From: Bacillota bacterium
GTDB lineage: Bacteria > Bacillota > Limnochordia > DTU087
Direction: 5' to 3'
DNA: 64,000 bases
Assembly (NCBI GenBank): GCA_012798695.1
Contig: JAAZMR010000028.1
Coordinates: 62,001 to 126,000, forward strand
The notes below the pieces were generated by a model. It was not told the origin of the DNA and made no database searches. It saw only the letters and a program-made list of their open reading frames with translations. This document shows, piece after piece, positions 1-11,642 of this stretch. The first letter of the stretch is position 1, and each line of letters begins with the position of its first letter. Made by a program: the position numbers and the translations under genes.

Positions 1-63
1 CATTTTAGCACCACCACAACTACCTGTCAAGGGCTAAAGCCGGTGGGGGCCGGCAGCTTTCCT

Positions 64-3000
64 CTAGCCAGTTACGGCTTCGGCCCCCACAGGTTCCGCT
101 TTGGCTTCATCCGAAACCTCTACAGGTTCGGCCCCATCAGCCTTCGTCACATACACTGTCCGGTAGTGTGACATACCCGTACCAGCAGGTACCAATTTGC
201 CGATAATGACATTTTCCTTTAGGCCTAAGAGCGGATCGTATTTACCCTTAAGCGCAGCATCTGTCAACACACGGGTAGTCTCCTGAAAAGAAGCCGCGGA
301 AAGAAAGCTTTCTGTAGCCAACGATGCCTTGGTAATACCCAGTAAGGCGGGCTTGGCTACTGCTGGTTCTCCACCTTCCGCTATTACCCGCCCATTTTCA
401 TCCTCAAACTCAGAGGAGTCTACCAAACCGCCAGGCAACAAATCAGTATCTCCAGGCTTCTCAACCTTCACTTTGCGGAGCATTTGTCGGATGATGACTT
501 CAATATGCTTATCATTGATGTCAACACCCTGCGAGCGGTATACTTCCTGTACTTCCCGTACCAAATAAGATTGAACAGCCCGCACTCCTTTGACCTTTAA
601 GATCTCATGGGGATTTACCGAACCTTCCGTCAGCTGATCCCCAGCTTCCACGTAGCCACCTTCTCTTACCTTGAGGCGGGCCCCATAAGGAACGGTATGA
701 CTCTTCTCTTCCCCATCCTCTGTGGTTACGATTACTTTCCGAACCCCTTTACTCTCAGTAATAGAGGCCTTGCCGGATACTTCCGTTATGATCGCTTGGC
801 CTTTAGGCTTACGAGCCTCAAATAGCTCTTCCACCCTAGGCAAACCGGCAGTGATATCATCACCTGCCACCCCACCGGTGTGGAAAGTCCTCATGGTCAG
901 CTGTGTACCCGGTTCTCCAATAGATTGGGCGGCAATGGTACCTACAGCCTCACCCACATCTACCAGTTTGCCAGTGGCCAGGTTCCGGCCATAGCACCGT
1001 GCACACACACCATGGCGAGTCTTACAGGTAAGCACTGAGCGAATTTCGGCTTCCTCTACACCTGCTTTTTCCACCGCCTCAGCCATATCTTCATCGATCA
1101 GTTGATTGGCTTCAACCAACACTTCTCCGGTTTCCGGATGCAAAATCGGGGCTGCTGCCACTCTTCCGGTCAGCCGCTCACTGAGTGGCTCGATAACTTG
1201 TTCTATGTCACGGCCCACGTCAGTGATGGCTCTCATCCCAACTCCCTGTTCAGTACCACAATCCACCTCGCGTACGATTACGTCCTGGGCCACATCAACC
1301 AGCCGCCGCGTAAGGTAACCCGAGTCAGCCGTTCTCAGGGCTGTATCGGCCAAACCCTTACGGGTACCATGAGTTGAGTTGAAGTACTCTAAGACAGTCA
1401 GGCCTTCTCGGAAGTTAGCCTTAATGGGTATCTCAATCGTCTTGCCAGTTGGGTCAGCTACCAAACCTCGCATACCGGCTAGCTGGCTCAGCTGTGATTC
1501 GTTACCACGGGCACCGGACCGAGCCATCATCCAGATGGGGTTAAAGTCATCACTATGGTCCCGCATAGCCTGTGTTACTTCTTCCTTAGTCCTGGTCCAG
1601 ATATCACAGATTCTCTGATATCTTTCCTCAGCTGTTAGCAATCCCCGACGGTGCTGCTGTTCTACGGTTTCAACTTGCTCCTCTGCCTGGGCAATCAATG
1701 GCGCCTTCTCCGGTGGGCTGGTGATATCACAGAGAGCAACAGTGGTACCGGATATGGTAGCATAGTGAAAGCCCAACCGTTTCACATCATCTAGCACTTC
1801 AGCTGTACGAGTATTGCCAAAGAAGCGATAAAGCCGTCCCACTAGGTTAGCTAGTTCTTTGCTGCCGACAACACCGTTGTAGAAACCCAATTCCTCCGGC
1901 ATAATCTCATTGAAGAAGACACGGCCCGCCGTAGTTTCAAGGGTTTCCCCTTTCCACCGAACGGTGATCTTGGCATGTAGGTCTATCTGTTGATCCGCAT
2001 AGGCCATATGCACTTCTTCAGGAAAAGAGAAATGCCGGCCTTCACCCCGGGCCCCATCTTTCTTCTGAGTCAAGTAGTAGCAGCCGATTACCATATCCTG
2101 TGTAGGAGTGGTAACAGGGCGGCCACTGGCAGGCAAGAGAATATTATGAGTCGACAGCATCAAGAGCCGTGCCTCTGCCTGCGCTTCGGCTGACAACGGT
2201 ACGTGTACCGCCATTTGGTCACCATCAAAGTCAGCATTATAAGCAGTACATACCAATGGGTGAATCCGAATTGCCCGGCCCTCAACTAGTACCGGCTCAA
2301 AGGCCTGAATACCTAGTCGGTGCAAGGTCGGAGCTCGGTTTAGTAGTACCGGATGTTCTTTGATAACCTCCTCCAAGACATCCCAGACCTCAGGCCTAAC
2401 CCGCTCTACCATACGCTTAGCACTCTTGATATTGTGGGCATGGCCTAGATCGACCAGCCTTTTCATGACAAAAGGCTTAAACAACTCTAGAGCCATTTCC
2501 TTGGGCAAGCCACACTGATGCATCTTCAGTTCCGGCCCTACAACGATCACAGAGCGGCCCGAATAATCCACTCGCTTGCCGAGTAGATTCTGACGGAAAC
2601 GCCCTTGCTTGCCCTTCAGCATATCTGAAAGAGATTTGAGTGGACGGTTCCCAGGACCTGTTACGGGGCGGCCCCGCCGTCCGTTGTCGATTAGGGCATC
2701 TACAGCTTCCTGCAGCATGCGTTTTTCGTTGCGCACAATAATATCTGGCGCTCCCAGCTCCAATAACCGTTTCAGCCTGTTATTCCGGTTAATCACCCGC
2801 CGATAGAGGTCATTTAGGTCAGAGGTCGCAAATCGGCCACCATCTAACTGCACCATAGGCCGCAACTCCGGCGGGATCACTGGAATTACGTCTAAAATCA
2901 TCCACTCCGGACGATTCCCGGATTTCCGGAAACCTTCAATTACTTCCAACCGACGAATAGCTCTTGAACGACGCTGCCCGGTACTCTCCTTGATCTCCAA

Positions 3001-3576
3001 CCGTAATTCACGGGAAAGCTCCTCTAGGTCAATTTCCTCCAGCAATCGTTTGACTGCCTCAGCCCCCATGCCGGCCTGAAAACCATTTCCATACTTGCTG
3101 CGGCATTCGCGATATTCTTGCTCATTCAAGAGCTGTTTCTTAGCTAAGGGTGTCTCGCCCGGATCAATTACTATATATGAAGCAAAATACAGGACCCTTT
3201 CCAAAGTCCGTGGAGACATATCTAAGGTCAGCCCCATGCGACTCGGGATCCCTTTGAAATACCAAATATGGGAGACCGGTGCAGCCAATTCCATATGGCC
3301 CATCCGTTCCCGCCGCACTTTAGCCCGGGTAACCTCTACACCACACCGATCACATACAATACCCTTATAACGAACTCGCTTGTATTTCCCGCAATGGCAC
3401 TCCCAGTCCTTACTAGGGCCAAAAATCTTCTCACAGAACAATCCCTCGCGTTCCGGCTTCAAGGTCCGATAGTTAATTGTTTCCGGTTTCTTAACCTCAC
3501 CACTAGACCAAGCCCGGATCTGCTCCGGTGAAGCAAGGCCAATGCGAATGGCATCAAAATTGTTGACATCCATCAT
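64..3576 (-). CDS. rpoC: DNA-directed RNA polymerase subunit beta'
   Basis: Catalytic largest subunit of RNA polymerase. The N-terminal zinc-ribbon cysteines [20 protein letters not shown] follow the opening [20 protein letters not shown]. The metal-binding active-site motif NADFDGDQ lies near residue 450 and the trigger/bridge region contains [16 protein letters not shown]. Length is about 1170 residues, normal for Firmicutes. I start at the ATG at 3576 because AGAGGAG lies about 10 bases upstream and the protein then begins as its relatives do; the frame stays open 23 codons further without a better SD. It follows rpoB by under 100 bases and shares its transcript. The stop lies 63 bases from the window edge, so any downstream ribosomal genes are not visible. 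Confidence 0.98.
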   Translation of the reverse strand: MMDVNNFDAIRIGLASPEQIRAWSSGEVKKPETINYRTLKPEREGLFCEKIFGPSKDWECHCGKYKRVRYKGIVCDRCGVEVTRAKVRRERMGHMELAAPVSHIWYFKGIPSRMGLTLDMSPRTLERVLYFASYIVIDPGETPLAKKQLLNEQEYRECRSKYGNGFQAGMGAEAVKRLLEEIDLEELSRELRLEIKESTGQRRSRAIRRLEVIEGFRKSGNRPEWMILDVIPVIPPELRPMVQLDGGRFATSDLNDLYRRVINRNNRLKRLLELGAPDIIVRNEKRMLQEAVDALIDNGRRGRPVTGPGNRPLKSLSDMLKGKQGRFRQNLLGKRVDYSGRSVIVVGPELKMHQCGLPKEMALELFKPFVMKRLVDLGHAHNIKSAKRMVERVRPEVWDVLEEVIKEHPVLLNRAPTLHRLGIQAFEPVLVEGRAIRIHPLVCTAYNADFDGDQMAVHVPLSAEAQAEARLLMLSTHNILLPASGRPVTTPTQDMVIGCYYLTQKKDGARGEGRHFSFPEEVHMAYADQQIDLHAKITVRWKGETLETTAGRVFFNEIMPEELGFYNGVVGSKELANLVGRLYRFFGNTRTAEVLDDVKRLGFHYATISGTTVALCDITSPPEKAPLIAQAEEQVETVEQQHRRGLLTAEERYQRICDIWTRTKEEVTQAMRDHSDDFNPIWMMARSGARGNESQLSQLAGMRGLVADPTGKTIEIPIKANFREGLTVLEYFNSTHGTRKGLADTALRTADSGYLTRRLVDVAQDVIVREVDCGTEQGVGMRAITDVGRDIEQVIEPLSERLTGRVAAAPILHPETGEVLVEANQLIDEDMAEAVEKAGVEEAEIRSVLTCKTRHGVCARCYGRNLATGKLVDVGEAVGTIAAQSIGEPGTQLTMRTFHTGGVAGDDITAGLPRVEELFEARKPKGQAIITEVSGKASITESKGVRKVIVTTEDGEEKSHTVPYGARLKVREGGYVEAGDQLTEGSVNPHEILKVKGVRAVQSYLVREVQEVYRSQGVDINDKHIEVIIRQMLRKVKVEKPGDTDLLPGGLVDSSEFEDENGRVIAEGGEPAVAKPALLGITKASLATESFLSAASFQETTRVLTDAALKGKYDPLLGLKENVIIGKLVPAGTGMSHYRTVYVTKADGAEPVEVSDEAKAEPVGAEAVTG

Positions 3577-3664
3577 GAAGCAACCACTCCTCTTGTCTAG
3601 AACCGTCTCGCACAAAAGGTGATGGAGCTCGCTAGAACCCCGCAAAAACTATCTCCCTGTTCCT

Positions 3665-6600
3665 TCACATATCTTCATCATCGTCATCGTAGTCTGGATC
3701 CAGATAGTCATCCTCTTCTTCATCAATGGACTCATCTTTTTCATAGTCCAATTCATCATAGTCCACCTCATCAGCTTCGTCTTCACTGATTGTGTCCGGA
3801 TCCATCTCCTCATCAGCCGTATCATATTCTTCTGGTAGATCATCGTCCCCATCACTTTCCATCTCCGGCTCTCCTGGTGCTTCATCTGGCACCATCTTCC
3901 TACCCCGGAATCTCTTGCTTTCAGATTCCTCTGTATCATTCTCTCGGTCCTCTTGCTCGCCCCGCCGTCGCACCTGACCGATCTCTCTACTTTGAATATC
4001 AATACCCAGTTCTTTGGCCATCTCACTGACGTCTTCGTCGACTTCCTTAATCTCTACTTCGCCTGCATCACTGAAAACCCGTACATCCAGGCAAAGACTT
4101 TGCAGTTCTTTAATCAAAACCTTGAAAGACTCGGGCACACCGGGCTCGGGTATGTTCTCACCCTTGACGATGGCCTCATAGGTCTTGACTCGGCCCACCA
4201 CATCATCGGATTTGACGGTCAAGAGTTCCTGGAGAGTATAGGCGGCACCATAGGCTTCCAGTGCCCACACTTCCATCTCTCCAAACCGCTGGCCCCCGAA
4301 CTGTGCCTTGCCACCTAGTGGCTGTTGGGTCACTAATGAGTAAGGGCCTGTGGAGCGAGCATGAATCTTATCATCCACTAGATGGGCCAATTTGAGCATA
4401 TATATATAACCAACCGTTACATCGTTCTCAAAGGTTTCTCCGGTACGGCCGTCACGCAGACGGATCTTCCCAGTCTCTGGCAGGCCTACCTCTTCCAGCA
4501 TGGCCTCGATCTCATCCTCTCCAGCACCATCAAATACCGGTGTGGAGACTCGTACACCCTTCGCTGCCGCTGCCCACCCTAAATGCGTTTCCAATATTTG
4601 CCCAATATTCATTCGAGATGGGACACCCAAGGGGTTAAGAACGATCTCTACTGGCCGCCCATCGGGCAGAACCGGCATATCTTCCTCTGGCAATATGCGA
4701 GCAATGACCCCCTTATTGCCATGACGCCCCGCCATTTTGTCACCTTCAGAGATCTTGCGCTTCTGAGCTACATATACCCGTACCAAGCGATTGACACCTG
4801 GTGACAGTTCATCACCATTGTCCCGGGAGAAAACCTTCACATCAACTACGGTACCACCTTCTCCATGGGGCACCCGCAAGGAAGTATCCCGTACTTCTCG
4901 AGCTTTCTCACCAAAAATCGCCCGCAATAGACGCTCTTCCGCAGTTAGTTCCGTTTCGCCCTTAGGCGTCACCTTGCCGACCAAAATATCTCCTGGCTGT
5001 ACTTCGGCTCCGATCCGAATGACGCCCCGTGCATCTAGATCCTTGAGGACATCCTCCCCGACATTGGGTATATCCCGGGTAATCTCTTCAGAACCTAGTT
5101 TCGTATCTCGAGCCTGAGCCTCATATTCCTCAATATGAATCGATGTAAAAACATCATGCTTGACCAAATTCTCGCTGATCAAAATGGCATCTTCGTAGTT
5201 GTATCCTTCCCATGGCATGAAGGCCACCAACACATTGCGGCCCAGAGCCAGCTCGCCATTATCCGTAGAAGGCCCGTCTGCAATCACATCACCCGCATGG
5301 ACCCTCACGCCCTTTCTGACGAGGGGGCGCTGATTGATGCACGTTCCCTGGTTGGAGCGCTCAAATTTCATCAAATTGTAGATATCCCGACCCCCGGCGC
5401 CAGTCCGGATCACTATCTCCCGAGCAGTTACCTTTTCCACCACACCTGAGTTCTTGGCAACAACCATCACACCTGAATCCAGGGCGGTCTTAAACTCCAT
5501 GCCGGTGCCTACATAGGCTGCCTCGGCTTCCAAAAGGGGTACCGCCTGGCGCTGCATATTGGCCCCCATCAATGCTCGGGAAGCGTCATCATTCTCCAAG
5601 AAAGGGATCAGCGCTGTGGCTACACTAACCAGCTGCTTAGGTGACACGTCCATAAAATCTACCTGTTCCGCCGGAACAAGGAGAATCCGATCCATATATC
5701 GAACTGTAACCCGGGGATGGATAAATCGTCCATCAGCATCCAAGGGTTCGTTAGCCTGAGCGACAACATAGTTGTCCTCTTCATCGGCAGTCAAATACCG
5801 TACTTCATCGGTGACTCGCCCATTATCTACCCGGCGATATGGTGTCTCGATGAAGCCATACTCGTTCATCCGGGCATAGGTACAAAGTGATCCGATCAGG
5901 CCGATATTGGGCCCTTCCGGAGTCTCAATGGGACACATCCGGCCATAATGGGAGTGGTGTACATCCCTAACTTCAAACCCGGCCCTCTCCCGGCTGAGGC
6001 CACCTGGCCCCAGGGCAGATAGCCGCCGCTTGTGAGTCAACTCTGCCAATGGGTTGGTCTGATCCATAAACTGGGACAACTGACTGCTGCCAAAGAATTC
6101 TTTGATAGCCGCCACCACCGGCCTAATGTTAATCAAGGCTTGGGGGGTAATAATGTCCACATCTTGAATGGTCATGCGTTCACGCACAACCCTCTCCATC
6201 CGGGAAAGCCCAATTCGAAACTGGTTCTGCAAAAGCTCCCCCACAGCCTTCAACCGACGGTTGCCTAGATGGTCAATATCATCAGTACTACCCACACCAG
6301 ACATGAGATTAAAAAGATAACCTACCGTAGCAACTATATCCTGTTGAGTAATAGCCCGCTGATCATCACCAGGCTGGCCATTGCCAATGATCTTAACCTC
6401 TTCATCATCTTTGCCTCTTACATAGACGGCATTGACTTTGGACTCAACTAGGCGCTCCGCCGTACGGCGATCTATTCGAGCATTAGCATCTACCAAGATC
6501 TCGCCAGTCTCGAGATGTGCTATGGGCCTAGTCACAATCCGTCCCGTGAGACGCTCCGTGATGCGCAGTTTCTTATTGATCTTGTAGCGCCCTACAGCGG

Positions 6601-7399
6601 CCAGATCATAGCGCTTGTTATTATAAAAAAGTGTTTCAAATAAACTCCTAGCAGACTCTTCGGTGGGAGGCTCTCCAGGCCGCAGCCGCTTATAGATCTC
6701 TATGAGTCCTTCCCCTTCAGATGCAGTGTTGTCTTTATCTAGTGTCGGTCCAAGGGCCGGGGGATCATTGAATAACTCAACGAGCTGAGCATTGGTGCCA
6801 TAGCCAACCGCTCGCAGCAGCACAGTCACCGGCAATTTGCGAGTCCTATCCACCCGGACATATACTACGTCATTGGCATCTGTCTCAAACTCCAGCCAAG
6901 CACCCCGGTTAGGAATTATGCTAGCATTATAGATATATTTACCACTGGAGTGCAGCTCTTGCCCATAGTATACTCCTGGCGACCGCACTAGCTGACTGAC
7001 GATAACTCGTTCTGCTCCATTGATAATAAAGGTCCCTTTTTCTGTCATGAGAGGGAAATCCCCCATGAAGACCTCTTGTTCCTTTACTTCGCCGGTCTCT
7101 TTGTTGATGAGACGCGCCCGTACTTTTAGTGGCGCCGCATAGGTCACATCCCTATCCTTACATTCCTCCACAGAGTACTTGGGGTCACCTAGCGCATGAT
7201 CAATAAACTCGAGCACCAGGTTCCCGGTAAAGTCTTCAATAGGGGAAATATCCTCAAAGGTCTCCAAAAGCCCTTCGTTGAGAAACCATTCATACGACGA
7301 GCGCTGGATATCAATGAGGTTAGGCATGTCAAGCACTTCTTTGATACTGCCAAAATTGATTGGCTTCTGCCTTTCTCTTACTTGTGGCATTGCGGCCAA
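3665..7399 (-). CDS. rpoB: DNA-directed RNA polymerase subunit beta
   Basis: Second catalytic subunit of RNA polymerase. Family landmarks include the rifampicin-region segment with [20 protein letters not shown] and [10 protein letters not shown], and the conserved [12 protein letters not shown] near residue 890. The start is uncertain: GTG at 7408 has an AAGGAG only two bases away, ATG at 7390 is 15 bases from the SD, and TTG at 7399 is 6 bases from GGAGAGGTG, so TTG is preferred. The last ~100 residues form a very acidic tail of Asp/Glu runs ending DDDDEDM, after an arginine-rich stretch. This is long for the family. It has its own sigma-A promoter and a leader of about 280 bases, and is followed by rpoC. 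Confidence 0.97.
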   Translation of the reverse strand: MAAMPQVRERQKPINFGSIKEVLDMPNLIDIQRSSYEWFLNEGLLETFEDISPIEDFTGNLVLEFIDHALGDPKYSVEECKDRDVTYAAPLKVRARLINKETGEVKEQEVFMGDFPLMTEKGTFIINGAERVIVSQLVRSPGVYYGQELHSSGKYIYNASIIPNRGAWLEFETDANDVVYVRVDRTRKLPVTVLLRAVGYGTNAQLVELFNDPPALGPTLDKDNTASEGEGLIEIYKRLRPGEPPTEESARSLFETLFYNNKRYDLAAVGRYKINKKLRITERLTGRIVTRPIAHLETGEILVDANARIDRRTAERLVESKVNAVYVRGKDDEEVKIIGNGQPGDDQRAITQQDIVATVGYLFNLMSGVGSTDDIDHLGNRRLKAVGELLQNQFRIGLSRMERVVRERMTIQDVDIITPQALINIRPVVAAIKEFFGSSQLSQFMDQTNPLAELTHKRRLSALGPGGLSRERAGFEVRDVHHSHYGRMCPIETPEGPNIGLIGSLCTYARMNEYGFIETPYRRVDNGRVTDEVRYLTADEEDNYVVAQANEPLDADGRFIHPRVTVRYMDRILLVPAEQVDFMDVSPKQLVSVATALIPFLENDDASRALMGANMQRQAVPLLEAEAAYVGTGMEFKTALDSGVMVVAKNSGVVEKVTAREIVIRTGAGGRDIYNLMKFERSNQGTCINQRPLVRKGVRVHAGDVIADGPSTDNGELALGRNVLVAFMPWEGYNYEDAILISENLVKHDVFTSIHIEEYEAQARDTKLGSEEITRDIPNVGEDVLKDLDARGVIRIGAEVQPGDILVGKVTPKGETELTAEERLLRAIFGEKAREVRDTSLRVPHGEGGTVVDVKVFSRDNGDELSPGVNRLVRVYVAQKRKISEGDKMAGRHGNKGVIARILPEEDMPVLPDGRPVEIVLNPLGVPSRMNIGQILETHLGWAAAAKGVRVSTPVFDGAGEDEIEAMLEEVGLPETGKIRLRDGRTGETFENDVTVGYIYMLKLAHLVDDKIHARSTGPYSLVTQQPLGGKAQFGGQRFGEMEVWALEAYGAAYTLQELLTVKSDDVVGRVKTYEAIVKGENIPEPGVPESFKVLIKELQSLCLDVRVFSDAGEVEIKEVDEDVSEMAKELGIDIQSREIGQVRRRGEQEDRENDTEESESKRFRGRKMVPDEAPGEPEMESDGDDDLPEEYDTADEEMDPDTISEDEADEVDYDELDYEKDESIDEEEDDYLDPDYDDDDEDM

Positions 7400-7681
7400 A
7401 GTGCTCACCTCTCCTTCAGGATCTCCGTTCTACCACCGAATCAGAGGCACCGTGCCTACAGGAGGCAAACCCCTTCAAACCCCTACAGCAAGAAATGGGA
7501 GACTGGCATCTATGCTTATGCATAGACCTCTCCCTGTTTTTCCCATGGCCTTGCTTAGAGAACGCAAAGCACACCTTTTAGCATTCGTCTCTTTGTCTGT
7601 AAATATGCGTCGGGAGTGCAAATAATGGTAAGCCACCAATGCTCTGTCCTGTATTATGGCACACTACACCTACTATAACAC
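7400..7681 (-). other. Long untranslated leader of rpoBC
   Basis: Between the inferred transcription start near 7681 and the rpoB start lie about 280 bases without a convincing gene. The stretch contains short inverted repeats such as TGCCTCCTGTAGGCA near 7460 but no terminator with a T tail. Its role is unknown; the region sits where some Firmicutes carry a small methyltransferase gene, which is absent here. Confidence 0.5.
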
Positions 7682-7687
7682 TTACTG

Positions 7688-7716
7688 ATTGTATCATGCC
7701 TTTTCTTGTGTGTCAA
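7688..7716 (-). promoter_or_regulatory. Sigma-A promoter of rpoB-rpoC
   Basis: On the minus strand TTGACA (7711-7716) and TACAAT (7688-7693) are separated by exactly 17 bases. This near-consensus promoter lies between the rplL terminator and rpoB, so rpoBC can be transcribed independently of the ribosomal protein genes. Confidence 0.85.
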
Positions 7717-7821
7717 GCATGTCAGGGGCTTATTTCATACGGCCCCACCAAGGGATGTATATATATAGGAAACCCCGTTACAACACGAAGACTCGTGGTA
7801 GTCTCTTATTGCTGTTGATAA

Positions 7822-7852
7822 TAAAACGAAATGGGGCGATGGATCTCGCCCC
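7822..7852 (-). terminator. Rho-independent terminator after rplL
   Basis: Minus-strand hairpin GGGGCGA-GATCCA-TCGCCCC (stem arms at 7833-7839 and 7845-7851) followed by ATTTCGTTTTATT. It lies 60 bases after the rplL stop and upstream of the rpoB promoter. Confidence 0.8.
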
Positions 7853-7912
7853 TAATCTACTTTCTTCGCCTACAGCCGGATTTAGTAATGTCCAGCAAGA
7901 ATCAAACCACTA

Positions 7913-8287
7913 TTACTTAATCTCTACACCGCCGCCAACTTCTTCGATCTTGGCTTTGATATCCTCGGCTTCTTCCTTGGATACGCCCTCTTTAACGGCC
8001 TTAGGCGCTTCGTCAACCAGGCCCTTGGCTTCCTTCAGGCCAAGCCCAGTGATCTCGCGTACTGCCTTGATAACCTGGATCTTCCTATCACCTGCGCTGG
8101 TCAGAATGACGTCAAACTCAGTCTGCTCAGCCTCTTCTGCTCCAGCTACCGCGGCGCCGGGCATAGCAGCTACTGCCATAGGAGCTGCTGCAGAAACGTC
8201 AAATCTTTCCTCAATAGCCTTAACCAGTTCCGAGAGTTCCAATACTGTCATATTTTCAATGGCGTCCAACATTTCCTCTTTAGTCAA
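7913..8287 (-). CDS. rplL: 50S ribosomal protein L7/L12
   Basis: Stalk protein that recruits translation GTPases. The N-terminal dimerisation domain reads [20 protein letters not shown]; an Ala/Gly-rich hinge ([19 protein letters not shown]) leads to the C-terminal factor-binding domain with [20 protein letters not shown]. The start chosen is TTG at 8287, eight bases after GAGGAGG. This gives 124 residues and the canonical MTKEEM opening, whereas the upstream ATG at 8317 has no SD and adds ten atypical residues. It follows rplJ and is closed by a terminator. Confidence 0.96.
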   Translation of the reverse strand: MTKEEMLDAIENMTVLELSELVKAIEERFDVSAAAPMAVAAMPGAAVAGAEEAEQTEFDVILTSAGDRKIQVIKAVREITGLGLKEAKGLVDEAPKAVKEGVSKEEAEDIKAKIEEVGGGVEIK

Positions 8288-8374
8288 CTTAATTGCCTCC
8301 TCATCTGAATTACTCATTTAACCGGTATAATAATCCTTGTCCCTATCTGCCTGTAATGGTTAAGCATCCATCCA

Positions 8375-8902
8375 TTAGGCACCGGCAGCTTCCTTCTGCT
8401 CACGCACTGCATCTAAAGCATATACCAAATTGCGCATGATACCCTGTAATGCATTGGCTAGGCCTGCAATTGGACCCTGCATTGCTCTGGCCACCATGGC
8501 AAGCAACTCATCTCGCGGTGGCAGATCCGCCAAGGCCTGGACCGCGTCTATGCCTATGACATTACCTTCTAGTACTCCACCCTTGATCTCCAGCTCCTTA
8601 TGGGAACGCGCAAAGTCGCTGATGATCTTGGCTGGAGATACAGGCTCATCATACCCAAGCGCGATCGCTGTCGGTCCGCTCAGGTATTGCTCCAGGTCGG
8701 GCAAATCCACTTCCCTTGCCGCTCGTATAGTCAGGGTGTTCTTGGCAACCTTGTATTCCACACCCGCTTCTCGCAGCTGACGTCTTAGTTCAGTAATCTC
8801 TTGCACATTGAGCCCGCGATAATCGGTCAAAACTACAGCTTGAGCTCGGCTGAGCTTACCCTTAAGCTCTTCCACTACGGCTACTTTTTCCGGTCTTGCC
8901 AC
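8375..8902 (-). CDS. rplJ: 50S ribosomal protein L10
   Basis: Stalk base protein that binds 23S rRNA and anchors L7/L12 dimers. The N-terminal half contains AVVLTDYRGLNVQEITELRRQLR and YKVAKNTL, typical of L10; the C-terminal helix that carries L7/L12 follows GPIAGLANALQG. The start is GTG at 8902, six bases after GGAGGTG, giving the usual opening VARPEKVAVVEELK and about 175 residues; longer in-frame starts lack an SD. It is preceded by an L10 leader with an attenuator hairpin, so L10/L12 autoregulation is likely. Confidence 0.96.
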   Translation of the reverse strand: MARPEKVAVVEELKGKLSRAQAVVLTDYRGLNVQEITELRRQLREAGVEYKVAKNTLTIRAAREVDLPDLEQYLSGPTAIALGYDEPVSPAKIISDFARSHKELEIKGGVLEGNVIGIDAVQALADLPPRDELLAMVARAMQGPIAGLANALQGIMRNLVYALDAVREQKEAAGA

Positions 8903-8934
8903 TCTCTTCACCTCCATCTGTGCGACTACCGCCA

Positions 8935-9088
8935 ATAAAAAAGACCCCACAGACTTGGTCTAGAGGGCCTTATCACATCATGCAGAAAATCACGATGTAC
9001 TTTACCTCCAGCCTCGGTTGGCGGATACCCTTTAAGTCTGAAAGACACCGACTGTCTTTGGCCGAGTAGTCATTTGCATTTATTTTTC
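8935..9088 (-). promoter_or_regulatory. L10 leader (ribosomal protein autoregulatory RNA) with attenuator
   Basis: The minus strand between the promoter and rplJ carries the landmarks of the Firmicutes L10 leader: CCAAAGACAGTCGGTGTC, then a segment matching the CCGAGG kink-turn region (CAACCGAGGCTGG). It ends in AGACC...GGTCT followed by TTTTTT (8935-8962), an attenuator-like terminator. Known family role: L10(L12)4 binds the leader and represses its own operon. Boundaries are estimated. Confidence 0.85.
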
Positions 9089-9094
9089 AGCTAG

Positions 9095-9123
9095 AGTATA
9101 GCATACCCAAAGCTATGGGTCAA
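9095..9123 (-). promoter_or_regulatory. Sigma-A promoter of rplJ-rplL
   Basis: Minus-strand TTGACC (9118-9123) and TATACT (9095-9100) with a 17-base spacer, directly upstream of the L10 leader and just after the rplA stop. Confidence 0.85.
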
Positions 9124-9156
9124 ACCTGCTTAACGCGAGTACACCAGGGGCCTTGC

Positions 9157-9879
9157 TTACTCCTCTTCGTCCTTCTCCGTCAGCACGTTGACAATCACCT
9201 GTGGGTTAATCTTCACACCAGGACTCATGGTAGACGCCATGGCCACTTTGCGCAAATATTGACCTTTAGCTGCAGCCGGCCTTGCCTTGATTATGGCGTC
9301 CATGAGAACTCTAAAATTGCCCAAGAGCGCTCTTTCACTAAAAGATGCCTTACCAATGGCTACGTGTACACCGGCTGACCGGTCAACTCTATACTCAATC
9401 TTACCGGCTTTCAGTTCTTCAACTGATTTGCCTACTTCGAAGGTTACGGTACCGGCCTTCGGGTTGGGCATTAATCCTCGCGGTCCCAGCACCCGTCCTA
9501 GGCGACCCACCATACCCATCATGTCTGGTGTGGCCACCGATACATCAAAATCCAGAAAGCCGTTCTGTACCTTTTCCACTAGATCTTCTGCACCTACGAT
9601 ATCGGCTCCTGCTGCCTTAGCGGCCTCAGCATGTTCTCCTTTAGCAAAAACTGCTACCCGCACACTCTTGCCGGTACCGTGGGGCAACACCACCGTACCT
9701 CGCACTTGTTGATCAGCGTGCCGTGGGTCGACTCCCAATTTCAAAGCTACCTCGATTGTTTCATCAAACTTCGCGGTAGCCATCTCTTTTACCAGCTTGA
9801 CTGCTTCTGTCGGTGTATATAACTGTTCGGTATCGACTGCTTTGGCAGCCTCCTGATATCTCTTACCTCTTTTGGCCAT
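9157..9879 (-). CDS. rplA: 50S ribosomal protein L1
   Basis: Forms the L1 stalk of the large subunit near the E site. It begins [16 protein letters not shown] and contains the signature [21 protein letters not shown] around residues 125-145, then the second-domain motif [17 protein letters not shown]. At 240 residues it has normal family length. SD GGAGGA lies seven bases before the ATG. It lies 62 bases after rplK and is followed by a separate promoter for rplJ. Confidence 0.98.
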   Translation of the reverse strand: MAKRGKRYQEAAKAVDTEQLYTPTEAVKLVKEMATAKFDETIEVALKLGVDPRHADQQVRGTVVLPHGTGKSVRVAVFAKGEHAEAAKAAGADIVGAEDLVEKVQNGFLDFDVSVATPDMMGMVGRLGRVLGPRGLMPNPKAGTVTFEVGKSVEELKAGKIEYRVDRSAGVHVAIGKASFSERALLGNFRVLMDAIIKARPAAAKGQYLRKVAMASTMSPGVKINPQVIVNVLTEKDEEE

Positions 9880-9941
9880 TGCTTGTGTCCTCCTCTGTGG
9901 TAATAGCGGATAATTCCTCCCACAACCAACGAGTAAATCCT

Positions 9942-10367
9942 CTACTTCTGCACTACGATCCCCATGCTCCGGGCGGTCCCTGCCACCATGCGCATAGCAG
10001 CTTCTACGTCACTGGCATTGAGATCAGGCATTTTCAATTCTGCAATCTCTCGCACTTGCTCCGTAGTCACCTTGGCTACTTTGTGTACATTAGGCGTCCC
10101 GGAAGCCTTATCGAGTCCGGCGGCCTTCTTCAGCAAGACAGCTGCCGGCGGCGTCTTCGTTATGAAGGTAAATGAACGATCCTCGTAGACAGTGATCACT
10201 ACGGGTATGATCATCCCAGCCTGATTGGCAGTTCGCTCATTGAAAGTCTTGCAGAATTCCATGATATTTACACCGTGTTGACCTAGGGCCGGACCTACCG
10301 GTGGCGCGGGGTTTGCTTTCCCTGCCGGTACCTGCAGTTTGACAAGGGCAGCTACTTTCTTTGCCAA
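9942..10367 (-). CDS. rplK: 50S ribosomal protein L11
   Basis: Component of the GTPase-associated centre. It contains [31 protein letters not shown] at the N-terminus (proline-rich linker and rRNA-binding face) and ends SMGIVVQK. Starting at TTG 10367, six bases after GGGAGGTG, gives 141 residues and the canonical [12 protein letters not shown] opening. An upstream in-frame GTG at 10376 overlaps the SD and is not usable with it. It lies 30 bases after nusG in the secE-nusG-rplK-rplA run. Confidence 0.97.
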   Translation of the reverse strand: MAKKVAALVKLQVPAGKANPAPPVGPALGQHGVNIMEFCKTFNERTANQAGMIIPVVITVYEDRSFTFITKTPPAAVLLKKAAGLDKASGTPNVHKVAKVTTEQVREIAELKMPDLNASDVEAAMRMVAGTARSMGIVVQK

Positions 10368-10397
10368 TACTTCCACCTCCCTTACACTAACACGGAA

Positions 10398-10940
10398 TTA
10401 CGCCTTTTCTACCTGTCCGAAATTCAGCTCTACCGGCGTATCCCGTCCAAAAACCGAGACAATCACCCTTAGTTTGCCTCTCTCTAGGTTGACTTCTTCA
10501 ATGGTCCCCGTGAAATTCACGAAAGGCCCATCGATAACTTGTACATTGTCCCCAACTGAATAGGCAACCTTGGGCTGTTGTTGCTCTAGTCCCATCTGGT
10601 CTCGAATAGTCTGCATTTCTTCTTCCATAAGTGGGATCGGCTTATTGCCTGAGCCCACAAAACCTGTAACACCGGGGGTATTGCGCACAACATACCAGGA
10701 ATCATCGCTCATGATCATTTGCACCAGAACATAGCCAGGGAAAATCTTCTTTTTCACGATCTTCTTTTTCCCGTCTTTAAAATCCATTTCTTCTTCCACG
10801 GGAACCAGTACCGAGAATATCTTGTCTTCCATGGCCATGGATTCTACCCGGCGCTCCAGATTGGTTTTTACTTTATTTTCATACCCAGAATAGGTATGAA
10901 TCACATACCACTGAGTATCTAGATCCTGGATATCATCCAT
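10398..10940 (-). CDS. nusG: Transcription termination/antitermination factor NusG
   Basis: Elongation factor that binds the RNA polymerase clamp and couples to ribosomes or Rho. The NGN domain opens [22 protein letters not shown] and includes [34 protein letters not shown] split across residues ~60-95. The C-terminal KOW domain reads [19 protein letters not shown]. It has 180 residues, normal length, and lies 40 bases after secE. Confidence 0.98.
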   Translation of the reverse strand: MDDIQDLDTQWYVIHTYSGYENKVKTNLERRVESMAMEDKIFSVLVPVEEEMDFKDGKKKIVKKKIFPGYVLVQMIMSDDSWYVVRNTPGVTGFVGSGNKPIPLMEEEMQTIRDQMGLEQQQPKVAYSVGDNVQVIDGPFVNFTGTIEEVNLERGKLRVIVSVFGRDTPVELNFGQVEKA

Positions 10941-10980
10941 GATGTAAAGGGGAGCACTGGTGATATTTACACCGGCCCCC

Positions 10981-11208
10981 TCACCCCCTTAATCTTCTCA
11001 ATAGGAAAAGGATTTGACCGAAACCCAGATCCACTAAGCTAATAAACACAGCGACAACTGCCACCGATACAATGACAACAATCGTGTAGGTGGTTAGTTC
11101 CTTGCGATTGGGCCATACTACTTTTCTCAGTTCTGCCCGAACCTCTTTTAGAAATCGACTGATCCGCTCCAAAAAAGGCTTCCTTGCACTCTTGGTCGTT
11201 GCTCCCAT
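10981..11208 (-). CDS. secE: Preprotein translocase subunit SecE
   Basis: Small single-pass clamp subunit of SecYEG. It carries the conserved amphipathic stretch [20 protein letters not shown] followed by one membrane helix ([20 protein letters not shown]). The start is the ATG at 11208, preceded by AAGGAAGTG at six bases, giving 75 residues; a longer frame reaches 11247 without an SD. It sits between rpmG and nusG, the standard arrangement. Confidence 0.95.
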   Translation of the reverse strand: MGATTKSARKPFLERISRFLKEVRAELRKVVWPNRKELTTYTIVVIVSVAVVAVFISLVDLGFGQILFLLRRLRG

Positions 11209-11284
11209 CTGATTCACTTCCTTACACGGGGCATGACAGGATGACATTTTACCTCTGTTACCCGCCGAGTTTGAAAGTATAAAG

Positions 11285-11434
11285 CTAACGAGTCTCTTTA
11301 TGGGCAGTATGCTCTTTACAGAACTTGCAGTACTTCGTCATTTCCAAACGATCCGGATCATTGCGCCGATTCTTGGTGCTACGATAGTTCCGGTTCTTGC
11401 ACTTGCCACATTCCAGTGTAATGCCTACCCGCAT
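11285..11434 (-). CDS. rpmG: 50S ribosomal protein L33
   Basis: A 49-residue zinc-ribbon ribosomal protein, easily overlooked because of its size. The translation opens [17 protein letters not shown], contains [21 protein letters not shown] and ends HKETR. Two CxxC pairs (CGKC and CKFC) mark the zinc-binding type. SD GGAGGTG lies seven bases before the ATG at 11434. It is first in the run rpmG-secE-nusG-rplK-rplA and has a good promoter 37 bases upstream. Confidence 0.95.
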   Translation of the reverse strand: MRVGITLECGKCKNRNYRSTKNRRNDPDRLEMTKYCKFCKEHTAHKETR

Positions 11435-11470
11435 CCGGTCACACCTCCAGCCCTAGTCAGTTACCTTTAG

Positions 11471-11499
11471 AATCTATCACATAAGCTTAGGCCTGTCAA
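11471..11499 (-). promoter_or_regulatory. Sigma-A promoter of rpmG-secE-nusG-rplK-rplA
   Basis: Minus-strand TTGACA (11494-11499) and TAGATT (11471-11476) separated by 17 bases, located just upstream of rpmG. Confidence 0.75.
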
Positions 11500-11642
11500 T
11501 ACGAGCAGGCCTCATCGTTGGGCTTATCTTCACCGTGCTGATCAAGGTGATTCAATATCATAATGCAGGATCAGATCTAGGCATCCCCGCTTCTCTGACA
11601 ATATATGCAGGTATTCCCTATGATGCAGCTGAAAGAGGAGAC

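Noticed and set aside
3649..4026. A 125-codon minus-strand frame with repeated Met/Arg/Trp codons
   Set aside because: It is an alternative reading of the repetitive acidic tail of rpoB and has no SD or family resemblance.
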